Source: CAYFUR01 sp964346275 (lineage in GTDB: Bacteria > Sumerlaeota > Sumerlaeia > SLMS01). From it: 64,000 nucleotides of DNA. The translations under genes and the position numbers were made by a program. The stretch is from contig CAYFUR010000003.1 in assembly GCA_964346275.1 (NCBI GenBank), forward strand, positions 62,001 through 126,000, in the 5' to 3' direction. Shown here piece after piece: positions 1 to 8,725 of this stretch (its first letter is position 1; each line of letters opens with the position of its first letter). The notes under the pieces were generated by a model. That model had not been told where the DNA came from. It made no database searches and saw nothing but the letters and a program-made list of their open reading frames with translations.

Positions 1-2
1 CC

Positions 3-572
3 AAGGCGGCCTTGCGAAAAGCAGAGGTTCTCGCAATCCTCAGCCTTTTCGTAACGCTGTGGGTATTCTATGCCTGCAGACCTGTCGACTGGTTCGGCGG
101 ATGGTCCTGGGGGCCACGCTTTCTGCTCCCGGCCCTGGCGCTCCTCGTCCCGGTCGCGCCCCTGATGCGCAAACGATATGCAGCCTTGCTGCCTCTCCTC
201 GCGGCCATCGGACTGGTGTTGCACCTTCCCACTCTCTTCACGTATTACGAGCGCGTCTATATGCTATCGGGCGATGGAAGCCCATCGGGCGAGGAACTCG
301 CCTGGAGCTTTCGCAGTGCCCCCTTCCTCGCGATCTGGCCGGAAACGGCCGAGCTTCTGTTTGATGAACGAAAAGTCGATCCGTCAGACTACTTCAACAC
401 AGAGGACACGAGACCGGAAGGTTTACTGACGGAGACGATCGCGGCCTGGTGGTATTTCCTGCCAGGGCTGGGAGTCCCGCGCCTGATCAGTGCTGCCGTC
501 CCATTGTTTCTATCCGCGCTGGGGGGGCTTTCTATTCTTTGGGGATTCCGATTGCTTCCGCGCGACACATGA
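3..572 (+). CDS. Polytopic membrane protein, probably GT-C glycosyltransferase (C-terminal part)
   Basis: The reading frame is open to the left edge of the window, so the N-terminus is missing; a TTG at 12 is in frame but is probably not the start. About 190 residues are visible. They hold a membrane helix at the left end, an aromatic and Gly-rich loop (WFGGWSWGPRFLLP), more hydrophobic helices, a soluble stretch of about 70 residues, and a last helix before a short basic tail. The WGPRFLLP type of loop is common in GT39-like polyprenyl-phosphate-sugar glycosyltransferases, which transfer sugars on the outer face of the inner membrane. The catalytic N-terminal loop is outside the window, so the family call is inference. 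The stop overlaps the next start (ATGA), so the two are translationally coupled in the polysaccharide gene run. Confidence 0.6.
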   Translation, partial: KAALRKAEVLAILSLFVTLWVFYACRPVDWFGGWSWGPRFLLPALALLVPVAPLMRKRYAALLPLLAAIGLVLHLPTLFTYYERVYMLSGDGSPSGEELAWSFRSAPFLAIWPETAELLFDERKVDPSDYFNTEDTRPEGLLTETIAAWWYFLPGLGVPRLISAAVPLFLSALGGLSILWGFRLLPRDT

Positions 573-1651
573 AACCTCTCTGCCTGGCAGCCTATTCTTT
601 TCGCAAAGGGAATGGCGGTATCGCCCAGGTTTCCAGAATGATTGCCCGCGTTCTGACGGAAGAGGCGGAGGCTCTCGGCATCGCTCCCCGGCTGCTTGCT
701 TTCGAGGATGAATCGCCCCCGGATGGTATTCCCTTTCCGTTTTCCACGGCCAGGGGTTCCGCCCTCCGATATGCTCTCTTGGTCCGCCGCCACGCGCTTT
801 CCGGCTGTGATTTTCTTTACGATTCCTGCAATATGGCCCAGGTTCATCCCCGCCTGCCCGGCCTCAATCGCCGCAATCTGATCATGATCAATGGAATCGA
901 AGTCTGGGAAGATGCCAAGGACCGCTGGTTGCGGGCGGCCCGGAATGCAACAATGCTTGTGTCTATATCAGAACACACAAGAGAAAAGGCGGAAAAACTC
1001 CATGGCGGCTTTTCACGCGCACGGGTGTGCTGGCTTGGAACCGATACGGACCAGGAGCCGGAAGTGACTTCTTCCCGGCCGGCGTCGGACGCGCCGCCCC
1101 GCGCCCTGATCGTCGGACGCATGGAATCCCATGAGGCCTACAAGGGCCATCGCGAGTTGATCGATGCCTGGCCCGCCGTTCTACCCGAAGTGCCAGATGC
1201 CCAGCTTCATATCGCCGGAAAAGGATCCGGTGTTGAGGAACTGAAGACGATCGCCGAGAATTCCGGAGCCGAGCGCTCTATCGTTTTCCACGGCTATGTC
1301 TCATTCGATGATCTGGAGAAACTCTATCTGGATTGCCGCCTCTACGCCATGCCCAGCCGCGGAGAAGGGTTCGGCCTTGTGTATATCGACGCCATGCGCT
1401 TTCGCCGCCCCGTGATCGCTTCCAATCGCGATGCCGGACAAGAAGTGGTCGCTCATGGCGAGACCGGCTACGTCGTCGATCCAGAAGACATCGAGGGTCT
1501 GGTCGAGAGCGTCGTCCGCTTGATGAAGGATCCGGAGCTGGCAAGCCGCCTCGGCGACAAGGGCTTTCAACGCTGGAAAGAGCATTTCACGTATAGCGCT
1601 TTCAAGCGGCGCTTTCTGCCTCTCCTGGAACATTTTGTGACGGCCTGGTAG
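569..1651 (+). CDS. GT-B fold glycosyltransferase (group 1/GT4)
   Basis: A 360-residue cytosolic glycosyltransferase. The frame is open upstream to 449, but the ATG at 569 overlaps the previous stop as ATGA and gives a natural N-terminus (MKPLCLAAYSF), so I chose it. The C-terminal Rossmann half holds the GT4 hallmarks: a nucleotide-binding strand (ALIVGRM), then GKGSG, then the donor-site pattern MPSRGEGFGLVYIDAM, whose E-x7-E pair contacts the donor sugar phosphate. It is expected to move a sugar from a nucleotide donor onto a lipid-linked acceptor during surface polysaccharide synthesis. The donor and linkage cannot be read from sequence. It lies second in a tightly packed plus-strand run of glycan genes. 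Confidence 0.85.
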   Translation: MKPLCLAAYSFRKGNGGIAQVSRMIARVLTEEAEALGIAPRLLAFEDESPPDGIPFPFSTARGSALRYALLVRRHALSGCDFLYDSCNMAQVHPRLPGLNRRNLIMINGIEVWEDAKDRWLRAARNATMLVSISEHTREKAEKLHGGFSRARVCWLGTDTDQEPEVTSSRPASDAPPRALIVGRMESHEAYKGHRELIDAWPAVLPEVPDAQLHIAGKGSGVEELKTIAENSGAERSIVFHGYVSFDDLEKLYLDCRLYAMPSRGEGFGLVYIDAMRFRRPVIASNRDAGQEVVAHGETGYVVDPEDIEGLVESVVRLMKDPELASRLGDKGFQRWKEHFTYSAFKRRFLPLLEHFVTAW

Positions 1652-1652
1652 C

Positions 1653-2819
1653 TTGCACATCGCTCATTTTATTCCCTACTCCGGCAGTGCCCAGGGAGGC
1701 CCCGTAGTGGCTCTGGCCGGCATGACCGCCGCACTGCACAAACGCGGCCACGGCGTTTCCCTTTTCAGCGTCTCCCGCACTCAGGACGGCCCGCAAATGG
1801 CATTCAATGGTGCCGTGGATCTGCAAACGGCGACCACGTCGCGGCTTGGATCTTTTCGGTGGTCACCGGAACTTCATGGAAAAGCCCGATCGGCCAGGCC
1901 GGATATTGTCCATTCCCATTGCCTCTTTACGGACGTAAACAGATTGGCCGGGAAAACGGCCCGGCGTGTTGGCGTGCCGCATCTCATCGCCCCCTGCGGA
2001 CACCTTCAACCCGACGCTCTCAAACGCTCCGCATGGAAGAAACACCTCGCCATGGCAGCCTTCCAGCGCCGATTTCTCAGGCGGGCGGACTGCCTTCACG
2101 TAAAGTCCGAGCAGGAGCTTGCAGGCGTGCGGAGCGCCGGATTCAAGGGGCCAGCGGCGCTCATCCCAAATCCTGTCGTGCCCCTCGGCCAGGATTGTCT
2201 CGACACGGAATCTTTTCGAAAACGGCTCGGCCTCAAAAGCGAAGAGAAAATCATCCTGTTTCTGGGAAGAATTCATCCCGTCAAGGGGCTGGACCCCCTG
2301 GTTGAGGCATGGAGCCGCTTAGCCAATCAATACGGAACCTGGAGGCTGGTGATTGCCGGGCCGGACGAGGGAGGGTTCCAGAGTGAGATCCTTTCGAAAG
2401 CGAAGGAAAAGGGATGCGCCCATTCCATTTGTTTCCCGGGACCGCTGGACGAGAAGACCAAGTGGAGCGCTTACGCTGCATCCGACCTTTTCGTCATGCC
2501 CAGCGATTTCGAAAATTTCGGGCTTTCCATCGCCGAGGCTCTATCGGCGGGACTCCCTGTGATCGCGTCGGATGGGACTCCCTGGAAAGACCTGCCCACC
2601 GCAGGCGCGGGTTGGTATATACCACGAACCGTCGAAGCCCTCGTGGAGGCCCTGGAGGATGCGATGGGCCTCCCGGATGAAAAAATTGGGGACATGAAAG
2701 GCCGTGCTCGCCACCTGGCCGAAGCGTATAGCCCTCAGGAAATTGCCTTCCGGCTCGAAGCTGTCTACTCGTGGCTTCTGGGCCAGGGCCCGAGACCCGA
2801 ATGTGTTACTGGTTCTTGA
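1653..2819 (+). CDS. GT-B fold glycosyltransferase (group 1/GT4)
   Basis: A 388-residue protein starting at TTG 1653, one base after the previous stop. No better start exists, and the N-terminus (MHIAHFIPYSGSAQGGPV) is typical of family members that begin with the first beta-strand and a Gly-rich acceptor loop. The C-terminal half has the donor-binding strand (ILFLGRIHPVKGLD) and the E-x7-E region (SDFENFGLSIAEALSAG). It is probably the next transferase in the same repeat-unit assembly line as the preceding gene, acting in the cytosol on undecaprenyl-diphosphate intermediates. Substrate specificity is not readable. Confidence 0.85.
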   Translation: MHIAHFIPYSGSAQGGPVVALAGMTAALHKRGHGVSLFSVSRTQDGPQMAFNGAVDLQTATTSRLGSFRWSPELHGKARSARPDIVHSHCLFTDVNRLAGKTARRVGVPHLIAPCGHLQPDALKRSAWKKHLAMAAFQRRFLRRADCLHVKSEQELAGVRSAGFKGPAALIPNPVVPLGQDCLDTESFRKRLGLKSEEKIILFLGRIHPVKGLDPLVEAWSRLANQYGTWRLVIAGPDEGGFQSEILSKAKEKGCAHSICFPGPLDEKTKWSAYAASDLFVMPSDFENFGLSIAEALSAGLPVIASDGTPWKDLPTAGAGWYIPRTVEALVEALEDAMGLPDEKIGDMKGRARHLAEAYSPQEIAFRLEAVYSWLLGQGPRPECVTGS

Positions 2820-2823
2820 TCCA

Positions 2824-3390
2824 ATGAAAAACGAGCAACCCCTCATACGGACGAATCAAGCATCCACGCTCAGCCTTCGAAACCGCCTGGGTCGGGCATT
2901 GTGGCAGATCGTGTGGGTGCTCTTGTTCCGCCTTTCTCCCGTTCCTTTTCATGGGTGGCGGCGCGGCCTTTTGAGGCTCTTTGGCGCCCGGATCGGAAGA
3001 CGGGCCAAGGTCTATCCCTCCGTATCGATCTGGGCGCCATGGAATCTGACAATGAAAGAGGGAGCCGTGCTTGCCCCTCATGTCATCTGTTATTCGGTGG
3101 CGAGAATCTCCATCGGCCGCGAAACCACGGTGTCCCAGTATAGCCACCTCTGCGCAGCCACCCACGATTTCGAAGACCCTGCGTTCCCCCTTGTGAAGAA
3201 ACCAATTCGTATAGAAAATCAGGTCTGGATCGCTGCCGATGTCTTTATCGGGCCGGGCGTCACCATCGGCGAAGGAACGGTGGTGGGCGCGCGTTCCAGC
3301 GTCTTTACAAACCTCCCGCCATGGGAGATCTGCCTGGGGACGCCTGCCAGGCCAGTCCGCGAACGCAAAATCAAACAACCGAAATCATGA
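2824..3390 (+). CDS. WcaF-like hexapeptide-repeat acetyltransferase
   Basis: A 188-residue left-handed beta-helix acyltransferase. The ATG at 2824 lies four bases after the preceding stop and is preferred over upstream in-frame codons. Residues from about 60 to 175 show imperfect hexapeptide repeats (for example ARISIGRETTVSQYSHL, and IGPGVTIGEGTVVGARSSVF), and an N-terminal hydrophobic and basic helix precedes them as in colanic-acid acetyltransferase WcaF. A His in AATHDFEDP is placed like the catalytic His of the family. The likely role is transfer of acetyl from acetyl-CoA to a sugar of the surface polysaccharide. Its stop overlaps the next start (ATGA). Confidence 0.8.
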   Translation: MKNEQPLIRTNQASTLSLRNRLGRALWQIVWVLLFRLSPVPFHGWRRGLLRLFGARIGRRAKVYPSVSIWAPWNLTMKEGAVLAPHVICYSVARISIGRETTVSQYSHLCAATHDFEDPAFPLVKKPIRIENQVWIAADVFIGPGVTIGEGTVVGARSSVFTNLPPWEICLGTPARPVRERKIKQPKS

Positions 3391-4709
3391 AAAAAGAAGA
3401 AGCCGCCTCTCCTGCCCCCGGGCCCATCGTCATCCTCTGTCATTACTTCTGGCCCGAGGAAATGGCCACCGCCGAGATGGTTTCCGGCGTTGCCTTTGAG
3501 CTTTCGAAACAGGGGCTTCCAATAGCGGCCATTGCCGGCCAACCCGCTTATCGCAACCGTGGGGCGTTTCTTCCCCGCACAACTTCTCAGCATGGGGTGG
3601 TGATTCGCCGTGTTTGGTCGACGCGGTTTAACAAGAACAACCCCGCCGGAAGGATCCTGAATACAGCCACGTTCGCGGTCTCCGCCTTTCTGGCCGCCTT
3701 GTTCTTTCCCAACCCCGGAGGATATCTGGCCGTCACCAACCCTCCCCTGCTGCCATGGGTGGCTGCCCTTGTTGGATTCCTCCGGCGCCGCCCCTGCTAT
3801 TTGCTGATCCATGATGTGTATCCCGAAATTGCCATCGCCCTCGACAAGATACCGCCTGGCTCGGCGGTGGCCCGTTTCTGGGGATGGCTCAATCGCCAAT
3901 GTTATCGGCAAGCCGACCGTATTATCGTTTTGGGGAGCTGTATGGCCCGGGCGATTCATCCCTATTTGCGCGAATCAGAACGGGACAAGACGGTTATCAT
4001 TCAGAACTGGGCAGATGGCGAAAGAATCCAGCCCGTCCCGTCGGGTGAGAACCCGCTGCTCCAGGAACTGGGGCTTGAGGACAAATTCGTCGTCTCCTAT
4101 TCGGGGAACATCGGGCTTTTCCATGAAATCGAGACGATCGCGAAAGCGGCCAAGGCGCTCGAAAATCGAGCGGATATTCATTTCCTTTTCATCGGCGACG
4201 GCGCGCAGCACGTCTGGCTGAAGAACTTCCTGGAAGAAGAGAAACTGGCAAACGCCACGCTCCTTCCTTTCCAGCCGAAAGACCGGCTTCCGACCACCCT
4301 GACGGCATGCGATGCGGGCCTGGTCAGCTTGAAGGACGAAGCCACGGGCTATTGCGTTCCCAGCAAGTTCTACGGCATGTTGGCGGCCGGCAAAGCCATC
4401 ATCGCGATTGCAAATGAAGCGAGCGAAGTCGCGGAGGCAGTCCAGCGCCACGGGTGCGGCATGGTGATTCCCCCGGGGAACGCCGGGCTTCTCCGCCAGG
4501 CAATTGAGTCCCTTGCGAAGGACAAGACAAGAGCCCAGAAAATGGGTTCAAAAGCCAGAATTGCATTTCGTCAAAATTATTCCCTTGCAAAAACAGTCGC
4601 TAAATACATAGAAACACTGACTTTCAAAAGCGAAATCCCCTGCCAAGTAGGTGGGAATTCTCCGGAAATTCAGGACAAAGACTCGCGTGCCTCCCAAATT
4701 CGGCCCTGA
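3387..4709 (+). CDS. WcaI-like GT4 glycosyltransferase
   Basis: A 440-residue protein. The ATG at 3387 overlaps the previous stop as ATGA; the longer in-frame extension runs inside the acetyltransferase and is rejected. Residues near the N-terminus (HYFWPEEMATAEMVSG) and middle (VSYSGNIGLFHEIETI) resemble colanic-acid glycosyltransferase WcaI and WbuB, which act beside WcaF-type acetyltransferases. That matches the neighbour here. The donor-site segment reads VPSKFYGMLAAGKAI, in the place where most GT4 enzymes have an E-x7-E. The product probably adds a deoxysugar or hexose to a lipid-linked repeat unit. The C-terminal 20 codons overlap the start of the next gene. Confidence 0.8.
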   Translation: MKKEEAASPAPGPIVILCHYFWPEEMATAEMVSGVAFELSKQGLPIAAIAGQPAYRNRGAFLPRTTSQHGVVIRRVWSTRFNKNNPAGRILNTATFAVSAFLAALFFPNPGGYLAVTNPPLLPWVAALVGFLRRRPCYLLIHDVYPEIAIALDKIPPGSAVARFWGWLNRQCYRQADRIIVLGSCMARAIHPYLRESERDKTVIIQNWADGERIQPVPSGENPLLQELGLEDKFVVSYSGNIGLFHEIETIAKAAKALENRADIHFLFIGDGAQHVWLKNFLEEEKLANATLLPFQPKDRLPTTLTACDAGLVSLKDEATGYCVPSKFYGMLAAGKAIIAIANEASEVAEAVQRHGCGMVIPPGNAGLLRQAIESLAKDKTRAQKMGSKARIAFRQNYSLAKTVAKYIETLTFKSEIPCQVGGNSPEIQDKDSRASQIRP

Positions 4710-6177
4710 AGAATTCTCCATACGCAAACAGTCCCCAGCCGCGGCTGAATCCGGTCCCGCTGTTGATCCGTATCCCGCATTCCGCGCGGAGAGCCCACCG
4801 GCGGAATTGCCAGCGGCTCAAAGAGCCGCGCGGAGCGCGACCAAGTATTTCATCCGGGCCAGGACGAGCCGCTGGATCACTTGGGATGCGTTCGTCGCAT
4901 TTCTCTCCCTCACCCTGGGCTATGCCCTTTCGCCAAAGGCGGACATCTTTCCCGGGGCTCCTGTCCAAGCACTCCTCGCCTATCCTTTTCTTGCCATGGC
5001 AGCAGGACAGGTGGCGGGCCTGTACGAACGGCAGATCCTCCTCAGCGGTGCGCGCCTTCTTTCATCAGCCATCGTTTCCGGCCTTCTCTCGGTCGTCTTC
5101 CTCGTCTTATTCTACAATTTTGTCCTCTTCGAGCCAGCAGGCCGCTGGGTCCTCCTGATCACGGCAAGCTGCTTTTTCTTTGGACTTTCCGCTCTTCGCT
5201 TCCTGATCCATTTCCTCGGACGTTTCTACAAAATCCGTGTCCTGATCGTCGGAAAAAACGAAGGCCACAACCCGGTTGTCCGCCATCTGACCATGGGCGA
5301 CCGCCACCACGTTCTCGCGGGCTTTTGCAACGTTCATGGAAAGGCCGATCATGATCGATATGTCGGACATTTGGATAATTTGCCGGCCTTGTGCCGCCGT
5401 TACGACATAGACGAAGTCCTTGTCTCCGAAGAATTCCTGAACGAATCAGACGTTCTCGAGAAATGCTTCGGTCTCCTCGATATGGGAGTCACGGTGCTGG
5501 ACGAGTGCTCTTTCTTTGAACAGACTTTCGAGCAAGTCCCCGTCGAGCGAATCAAGGGGGCCTGGTTCTTCAACGCCAAGATCGGCCAGCAAAAATCCTT
5601 CGACGTTTTCCTCAAACGCCTCATGGATATCGTTCTCTCCCTGGTGGGGATCTTGTTGCTCGCCCCCGCCGCCCCCCTTATCTGGCTGGCAATTCGCCTG
5701 ACTTCTCCCGGCCCGGCAATCTATACACAGATTCGTGCGGGGCAATTCGGCAGGCCATTTCGGATCTACAAGTTCCGCACGATGCGCCTGGACGCGGAAA
5801 GGAATGGCCCGGTCTGGGCTTCGGAACGCGATCCACGCATCACGGCGGTTGGCCGACTGCTTCGAAAGACAAGGCTCGACGAAATCCCCCAGTTTTGGAA
5901 TGTACTGAAAGGGGACATGTCCTTCGTCGGCCCGCGGCCGGAGCGGCCCGAGCAAATCCACCGGATTGAGCAAAAAGTCCCCTATTTCGGTTACCGTCAC
6001 TGGTTCCGGCCGGGAATCACGGGCTTGGCCCAGGTGCGTTATCCCTACTCCGCGAGCGTGGAAGATGCGAAGACGAAACTTCAACACGACCTGTATTACC
6101 TCAAGAATTTCAACATTCTGCTGGATATTCAGATTATCATGAGAACGGCTGCGGCCATCATGAAGGGCGCACGCTAA
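4651..6177 (+). CDS. Polyprenyl-phosphate sugar phosphotransferase starting exopolysaccharide units
   Basis: A 508-residue inner-membrane enzyme of the bacterial sugar transferase family. Four or five membrane helices (about residues 85-190) are followed by a Rossmann-like CoA-binding-3 domain, one further helix and the C-terminal catalytic domain from about residue 315 (KRLMDIVLSLVGILLL, then IYKFRTMRLDAE, RLDEIPQFWNVLKGD and SFVGPRPERPEQ). The DE pair and the Arg-rich PRPE segment are the family's conserved catalytic elements. It should transfer a sugar-1-phosphate to undecaprenyl phosphate, the first step of repeat-unit assembly. GTG 4651 is the longest start; GTG 4687 is an equally plausible one, and both overlap the preceding gene. 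A strong hairpin follows the stop. Confidence 0.85.
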   Translation: MGILRKFRTKTRVPPKFGPEEFSIRKQSPAAAESGPAVDPYPAFRAESPPAELPAAQRAARSATKYFIRARTSRWITWDAFVAFLSLTLGYALSPKADIFPGAPVQALLAYPFLAMAAGQVAGLYERQILLSGARLLSSAIVSGLLSVVFLVLFYNFVLFEPAGRWVLLITASCFFFGLSALRFLIHFLGRFYKIRVLIVGKNEGHNPVVRHLTMGDRHHVLAGFCNVHGKADHDRYVGHLDNLPALCRRYDIDEVLVSEEFLNESDVLEKCFGLLDMGVTVLDECSFFEQTFEQVPVERIKGAWFFNAKIGQQKSFDVFLKRLMDIVLSLVGILLLAPAAPLIWLAIRLTSPGPAIYTQIRAGQFGRPFRIYKFRTMRLDAERNGPVWASERDPRITAVGRLLRKTRLDEIPQFWNVLKGDMSFVGPRPERPEQIHRIEQKVPYFGYRHWFRPGITGLAQVRYPYSASVEDAKTKLQHDLYYLKNFNILLDIQIIMRTAAAIMKGAR

Positions 6178-6198
6178 GCCCAGGTATTCCCCCACAAA

Positions 6199-6230
6199 CA
6201 AGCTCCCGGGCGATATGACCCGGGAGCTTG
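6199..6230. terminator. Bidirectional hairpin terminator between converging glycan operons
   Basis: A perfect 12-base-pair inverted repeat (arms 6199-6210 and 6219-6230, CAAGCTCCCGGG and its complement) with an 8-base loop. It lies in the 85-base gap between the plus-strand sugar transferase and the minus-strand Wzc-like gene. T-rich sequence follows on both strands (TTCATTT and TTGTTTG), so it can stop transcription from either side. The T-tracts are weak but the stem is very stable. Confidence 0.8.
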
Positions 6231-6262
6231 TTCATTTATGCCAGCTTGCTCTGGTGTCTTTC

Positions 6263-8572
6263 TCAGTCGGTGCGCGGATGATAGCCGTAGGGATGACCAT
6301 AGCCATATCCATAGGTGCCGATGGAGACCTCGGACTTCGTCCGATTGTAAATCACGCCAAGGATTCGCGTATCCATTGAGCGCAGCCGCTGCACGGTGTT
6401 TTCCAGCGTATGCATCGGCGTGCTCCCCAGCCGAACCACAAGACAGGCGCCTTCGACCTTCTGCGCCAGCACCAGGGAATCTGCTACGGCATCGCACGGG
6501 GCGGAATCCAGAATAATCAGCGAGTAATGCTTCTTCAGTTGCTCGAGCAATTCGCTCATGCGGCGGCTGTCGAGCAAGTTCAGCGGAGACGGCGTTGAGG
6601 CTCCCGCGGGCATGAAATTCAGATCTGGTACATCCGTGGGTTGAATGACTTCCTCTAAGCTCTTCTGGCCCGTCAGGACTTCGGAAAGTCCCGATTCCCG
6701 CTTGGAATTGAATGCTTCATGGAGAATCGGGCGGCGAAGGTCCGCGTCGATTACCAGAGTCTTTTCTCCCTTGCCCGAGAAATTGAGCGCCAGATTCGAG
6801 CAAATCGTCGACTTGCCTTCCATCGGCAGACAGCTCGTCACCATCAGAACGCAGGGGGGATGCTCTGCTGTAGAATACTGCAAGGACGTCCGCAGATAGT
6901 GAAAGGCCTCGCGTCCCAACCCTGCTTGCTTGTCCGGCTGTTTCGTCGTCAGGGGAAGTGGCTGGCGCTTCTTGCGCGAAAAAACCGAAGTGAACGATTT
7001 ACGGCCACCGAGAAATGGAATCGTGGCGAGCGTTGGCAGTTCCAACCTCTCTTCCACCACATCGGGATTCTTGATCGAGCGATCCAGCCAGGAAAGAAGC
7101 AGCACAAGCCCTCCGCCGACAAGCAAACCGAAGAAGAGGAACTTCGACATCGTGGAAGCAATCTTCGGAGAGGAATGCGAAGTGGGGATGCTCGCCGGCC
7201 GGGTGATGCCGACGTCGCGGAAGGAGAGCCCATCGGCCACGTCCAGCCGTTTATACTGATCGAGCAGTCCTTCGTATATTTCGCGGGTCGAGTCCACTTG
7301 CCGCCTTAACATTCGAAAATCAATCATCTTTCCTTCGATCAAGTGGACCTTTTCCTTTTGCTGCTCCAGACGATCGAGAAGGTGCTTCTCCGTGATCTCC
7401 GCCATCTGAAGACGGCTGCCGAAATCGTTAAGAACGGCCTGCGTCGCGCTGGTCAACTCATCGCGGATTCCGGAAATCTCCAGATCAATCCGGCGAAGCT
7501 GCGGATAGTCGGGCTCGTTTTCCGCGGCGATGGAAATTCGCTTCACCTGGAGTTCGCTGAGCTGGCGCAGAAGCGCCGTATAATAAGGATCCTCGGAAAT
7601 GAGCGTTTGGCGAACCGATCCGGAGCCCGCTGCTTCCTTGCGAGCCCCGTAAAGGGCGATTTCATTCTTCGTTTCCTCGATCTGTTTCGTTAGGCTGACC
7701 ATGGTATCGATGGAAATCTTCAGTGTCTCCTCCATCGCTTTCAGATCGGATTCCGAGTTGAATTCGTAGAGTTCTTTCTCCGCCGCCTCGAGTTCCTGCT
7801 TTGTTTCCTCGATTTGTTCGGCCAGGAAACGGCGCGCATAGCTGAAGGCTTCCGCTTGCTGCTCTTCCACGTCCGAGATGAACTGGTTCGCGAATTCGTT
7901 GGCGATCTCCGCCGCGCGGTTCGGATCGCGATCGGTGACCGTGATCTCGATGAGCTTCGTGCTGCGCTTCTGATTCACAGAGACTTTGCCGAGCAAATCG
8001 GCGATTCGCTTCTGGTTTTCCAAGGTCCGCTCGTCGGCCTGGATGTCGGGCACGTTTACAAGGCGATTCTGGAGAAAGCCGATGGAACTCGAAACAGCGT
8101 TCTTCGCTGCGGCAAGAGGGGATTCCTCCCGGGGTTCGTCCGGTTTCGCAGTTGAAGAGGCGTAGAGCCCGAGAGCATCGATCACCGACTGGGCGACTTT
8201 GGGGCTGCGAATCATCTCCACCGCGGTTTCCATCTCGTCGATGCGGAAATAATAGGGCCGGGCGCCGAGCTGCATGTCCATATCGAGGACTTTCTGGCGC
8301 GACGGCTCATACATGATTGTCGCCGTGGAGGAGTACTTGGGGGTCGTGCGGCTGAGCTGAAAGGCACCCAGGGCCAGGAATATGAGGAGGCAAAAAAGAA
8401 TGAGCCAGATATGGCTCACGAAAAGCCGGAAATAATGCCTCAGATCATAATCGAGGAGCTTGGGGGACAGCATTCCTCTCGAGGGCATGCTCTTTCCACC
8501 GCCGGCCCAGGCCAGCCCCGATTCACGCTGATCGCCGCCGTTCTGGGGCGGGTTTTTCTCAGAATCCTGCAC
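6263..8572 (-). CDS. Wzc-like polysaccharide copolymerase with BY-kinase domain
   Basis: A 769-residue inner-membrane protein starting at GTG 8572. Helix 1 lies near residues 47-72, a long periplasmic region (about 75-475, coiled coil from 235 to 435) follows, and helix 2 is near 478-496 after a Pro-rich motif. The cytoplasmic ATPase domain holds Walker A with K587 (LPMEGKST), Walker A' (VIDADLRRP, 607-615) and Walker B (IILDSAP, 686-692). The C-terminus carries five tyrosines in alternating Tyr-Gly pattern (Y754, Y756, Y758, Y762, Y764), the autophosphorylation cluster of bacterial tyrosine kinases. Its role is control of polysaccharide chain length and export. No Wza-type outer membrane protein, flippase or polymerase lies in the window. 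Two leader hairpins precede it. Confidence 0.9.
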   Translation of the reverse strand: MQDSEKNPPQNGGDQRESGLAWAGGGKSMPSRGMLSPKLLDYDLRHYFRLFVSHIWLILFCLLIFLALGAFQLSRTTPKYSSTATIMYEPSRQKVLDMDMQLGARPYYFRIDEMETAVEMIRSPKVAQSVIDALGLYASSTAKPDEPREESPLAAAKNAVSSSIGFLQNRLVNVPDIQADERTLENQKRIADLLGKVSVNQKRSTKLIEITVTDRDPNRAAEIANEFANQFISDVEEQQAEAFSYARRFLAEQIEETKQELEAAEKELYEFNSESDLKAMEETLKISIDTMVSLTKQIEETKNEIALYGARKEAAGSGSVRQTLISEDPYYTALLRQLSELQVKRISIAAENEPDYPQLRRIDLEISGIRDELTSATQAVLNDFGSRLQMAEITEKHLLDRLEQQKEKVHLIEGKMIDFRMLRRQVDSTREIYEGLLDQYKRLDVADGLSFRDVGITRPASIPTSHSSPKIASTMSKFLFFGLLVGGGLVLLLSWLDRSIKNPDVVEERLELPTLATIPFLGGRKSFTSVFSRKKRQPLPLTTKQPDKQAGLGREAFHYLRTSLQYSTAEHPPCVLMVTSCLPMEGKSTICSNLALNFSGKGEKTLVIDADLRRPILHEAFNSKRESGLSEVLTGQKSLEEVIQPTDVPDLNFMPAGASTPSPLNLLDSRRMSELLEQLKKHYSLIILDSAPCDAVADSLVLAQKVEGACLVVRLGSTPMHTLENTVQRLRSMDTRILGVIYNRTKSEVSIGTYGYGYGHPYGYHPRTD

Positions 8573-8590
8573 GAGTCTTGTCTCTCCCGT

Positions 8591-8633
8591 CTGCCTGCGC
8601 CATCAGGCAGGCGCAAATCCGGCGAAGATTTGC
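8591..8633 (-). promoter_or_regulatory. Tandem hairpins with an alternative pairing in the leader of the Wzc-like gene
   Basis: Two perfect 7-bp hairpins stand 19 to 61 bases upstream of the GTG start at 8572. One has arms 8591-8597 and 8604-8610 (CTGCCTG/CAGGCAG). The other has arms 8613-8619 and 8627-8633 (GCAAATC/GATTTGC). A third helix, TGCGCC (8596-8601) with GGCGCA (8610-8615), would disrupt both. Mutually exclusive helices ahead of a start can act as an attenuator or a translational switch, but no U-tract is present and a ligand cannot be named. They could also be simple repeats. Confidence 0.35.
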
Positions 8634-8725
8634 CGATCCGTGGCCTTGTTACAATGAGAAACTCGTCATCCTCGCCCAGAAATCTCAGGGGTTTTATCGA
8701 GGAAGCCGGGCCGCGGAGCAGAGAA

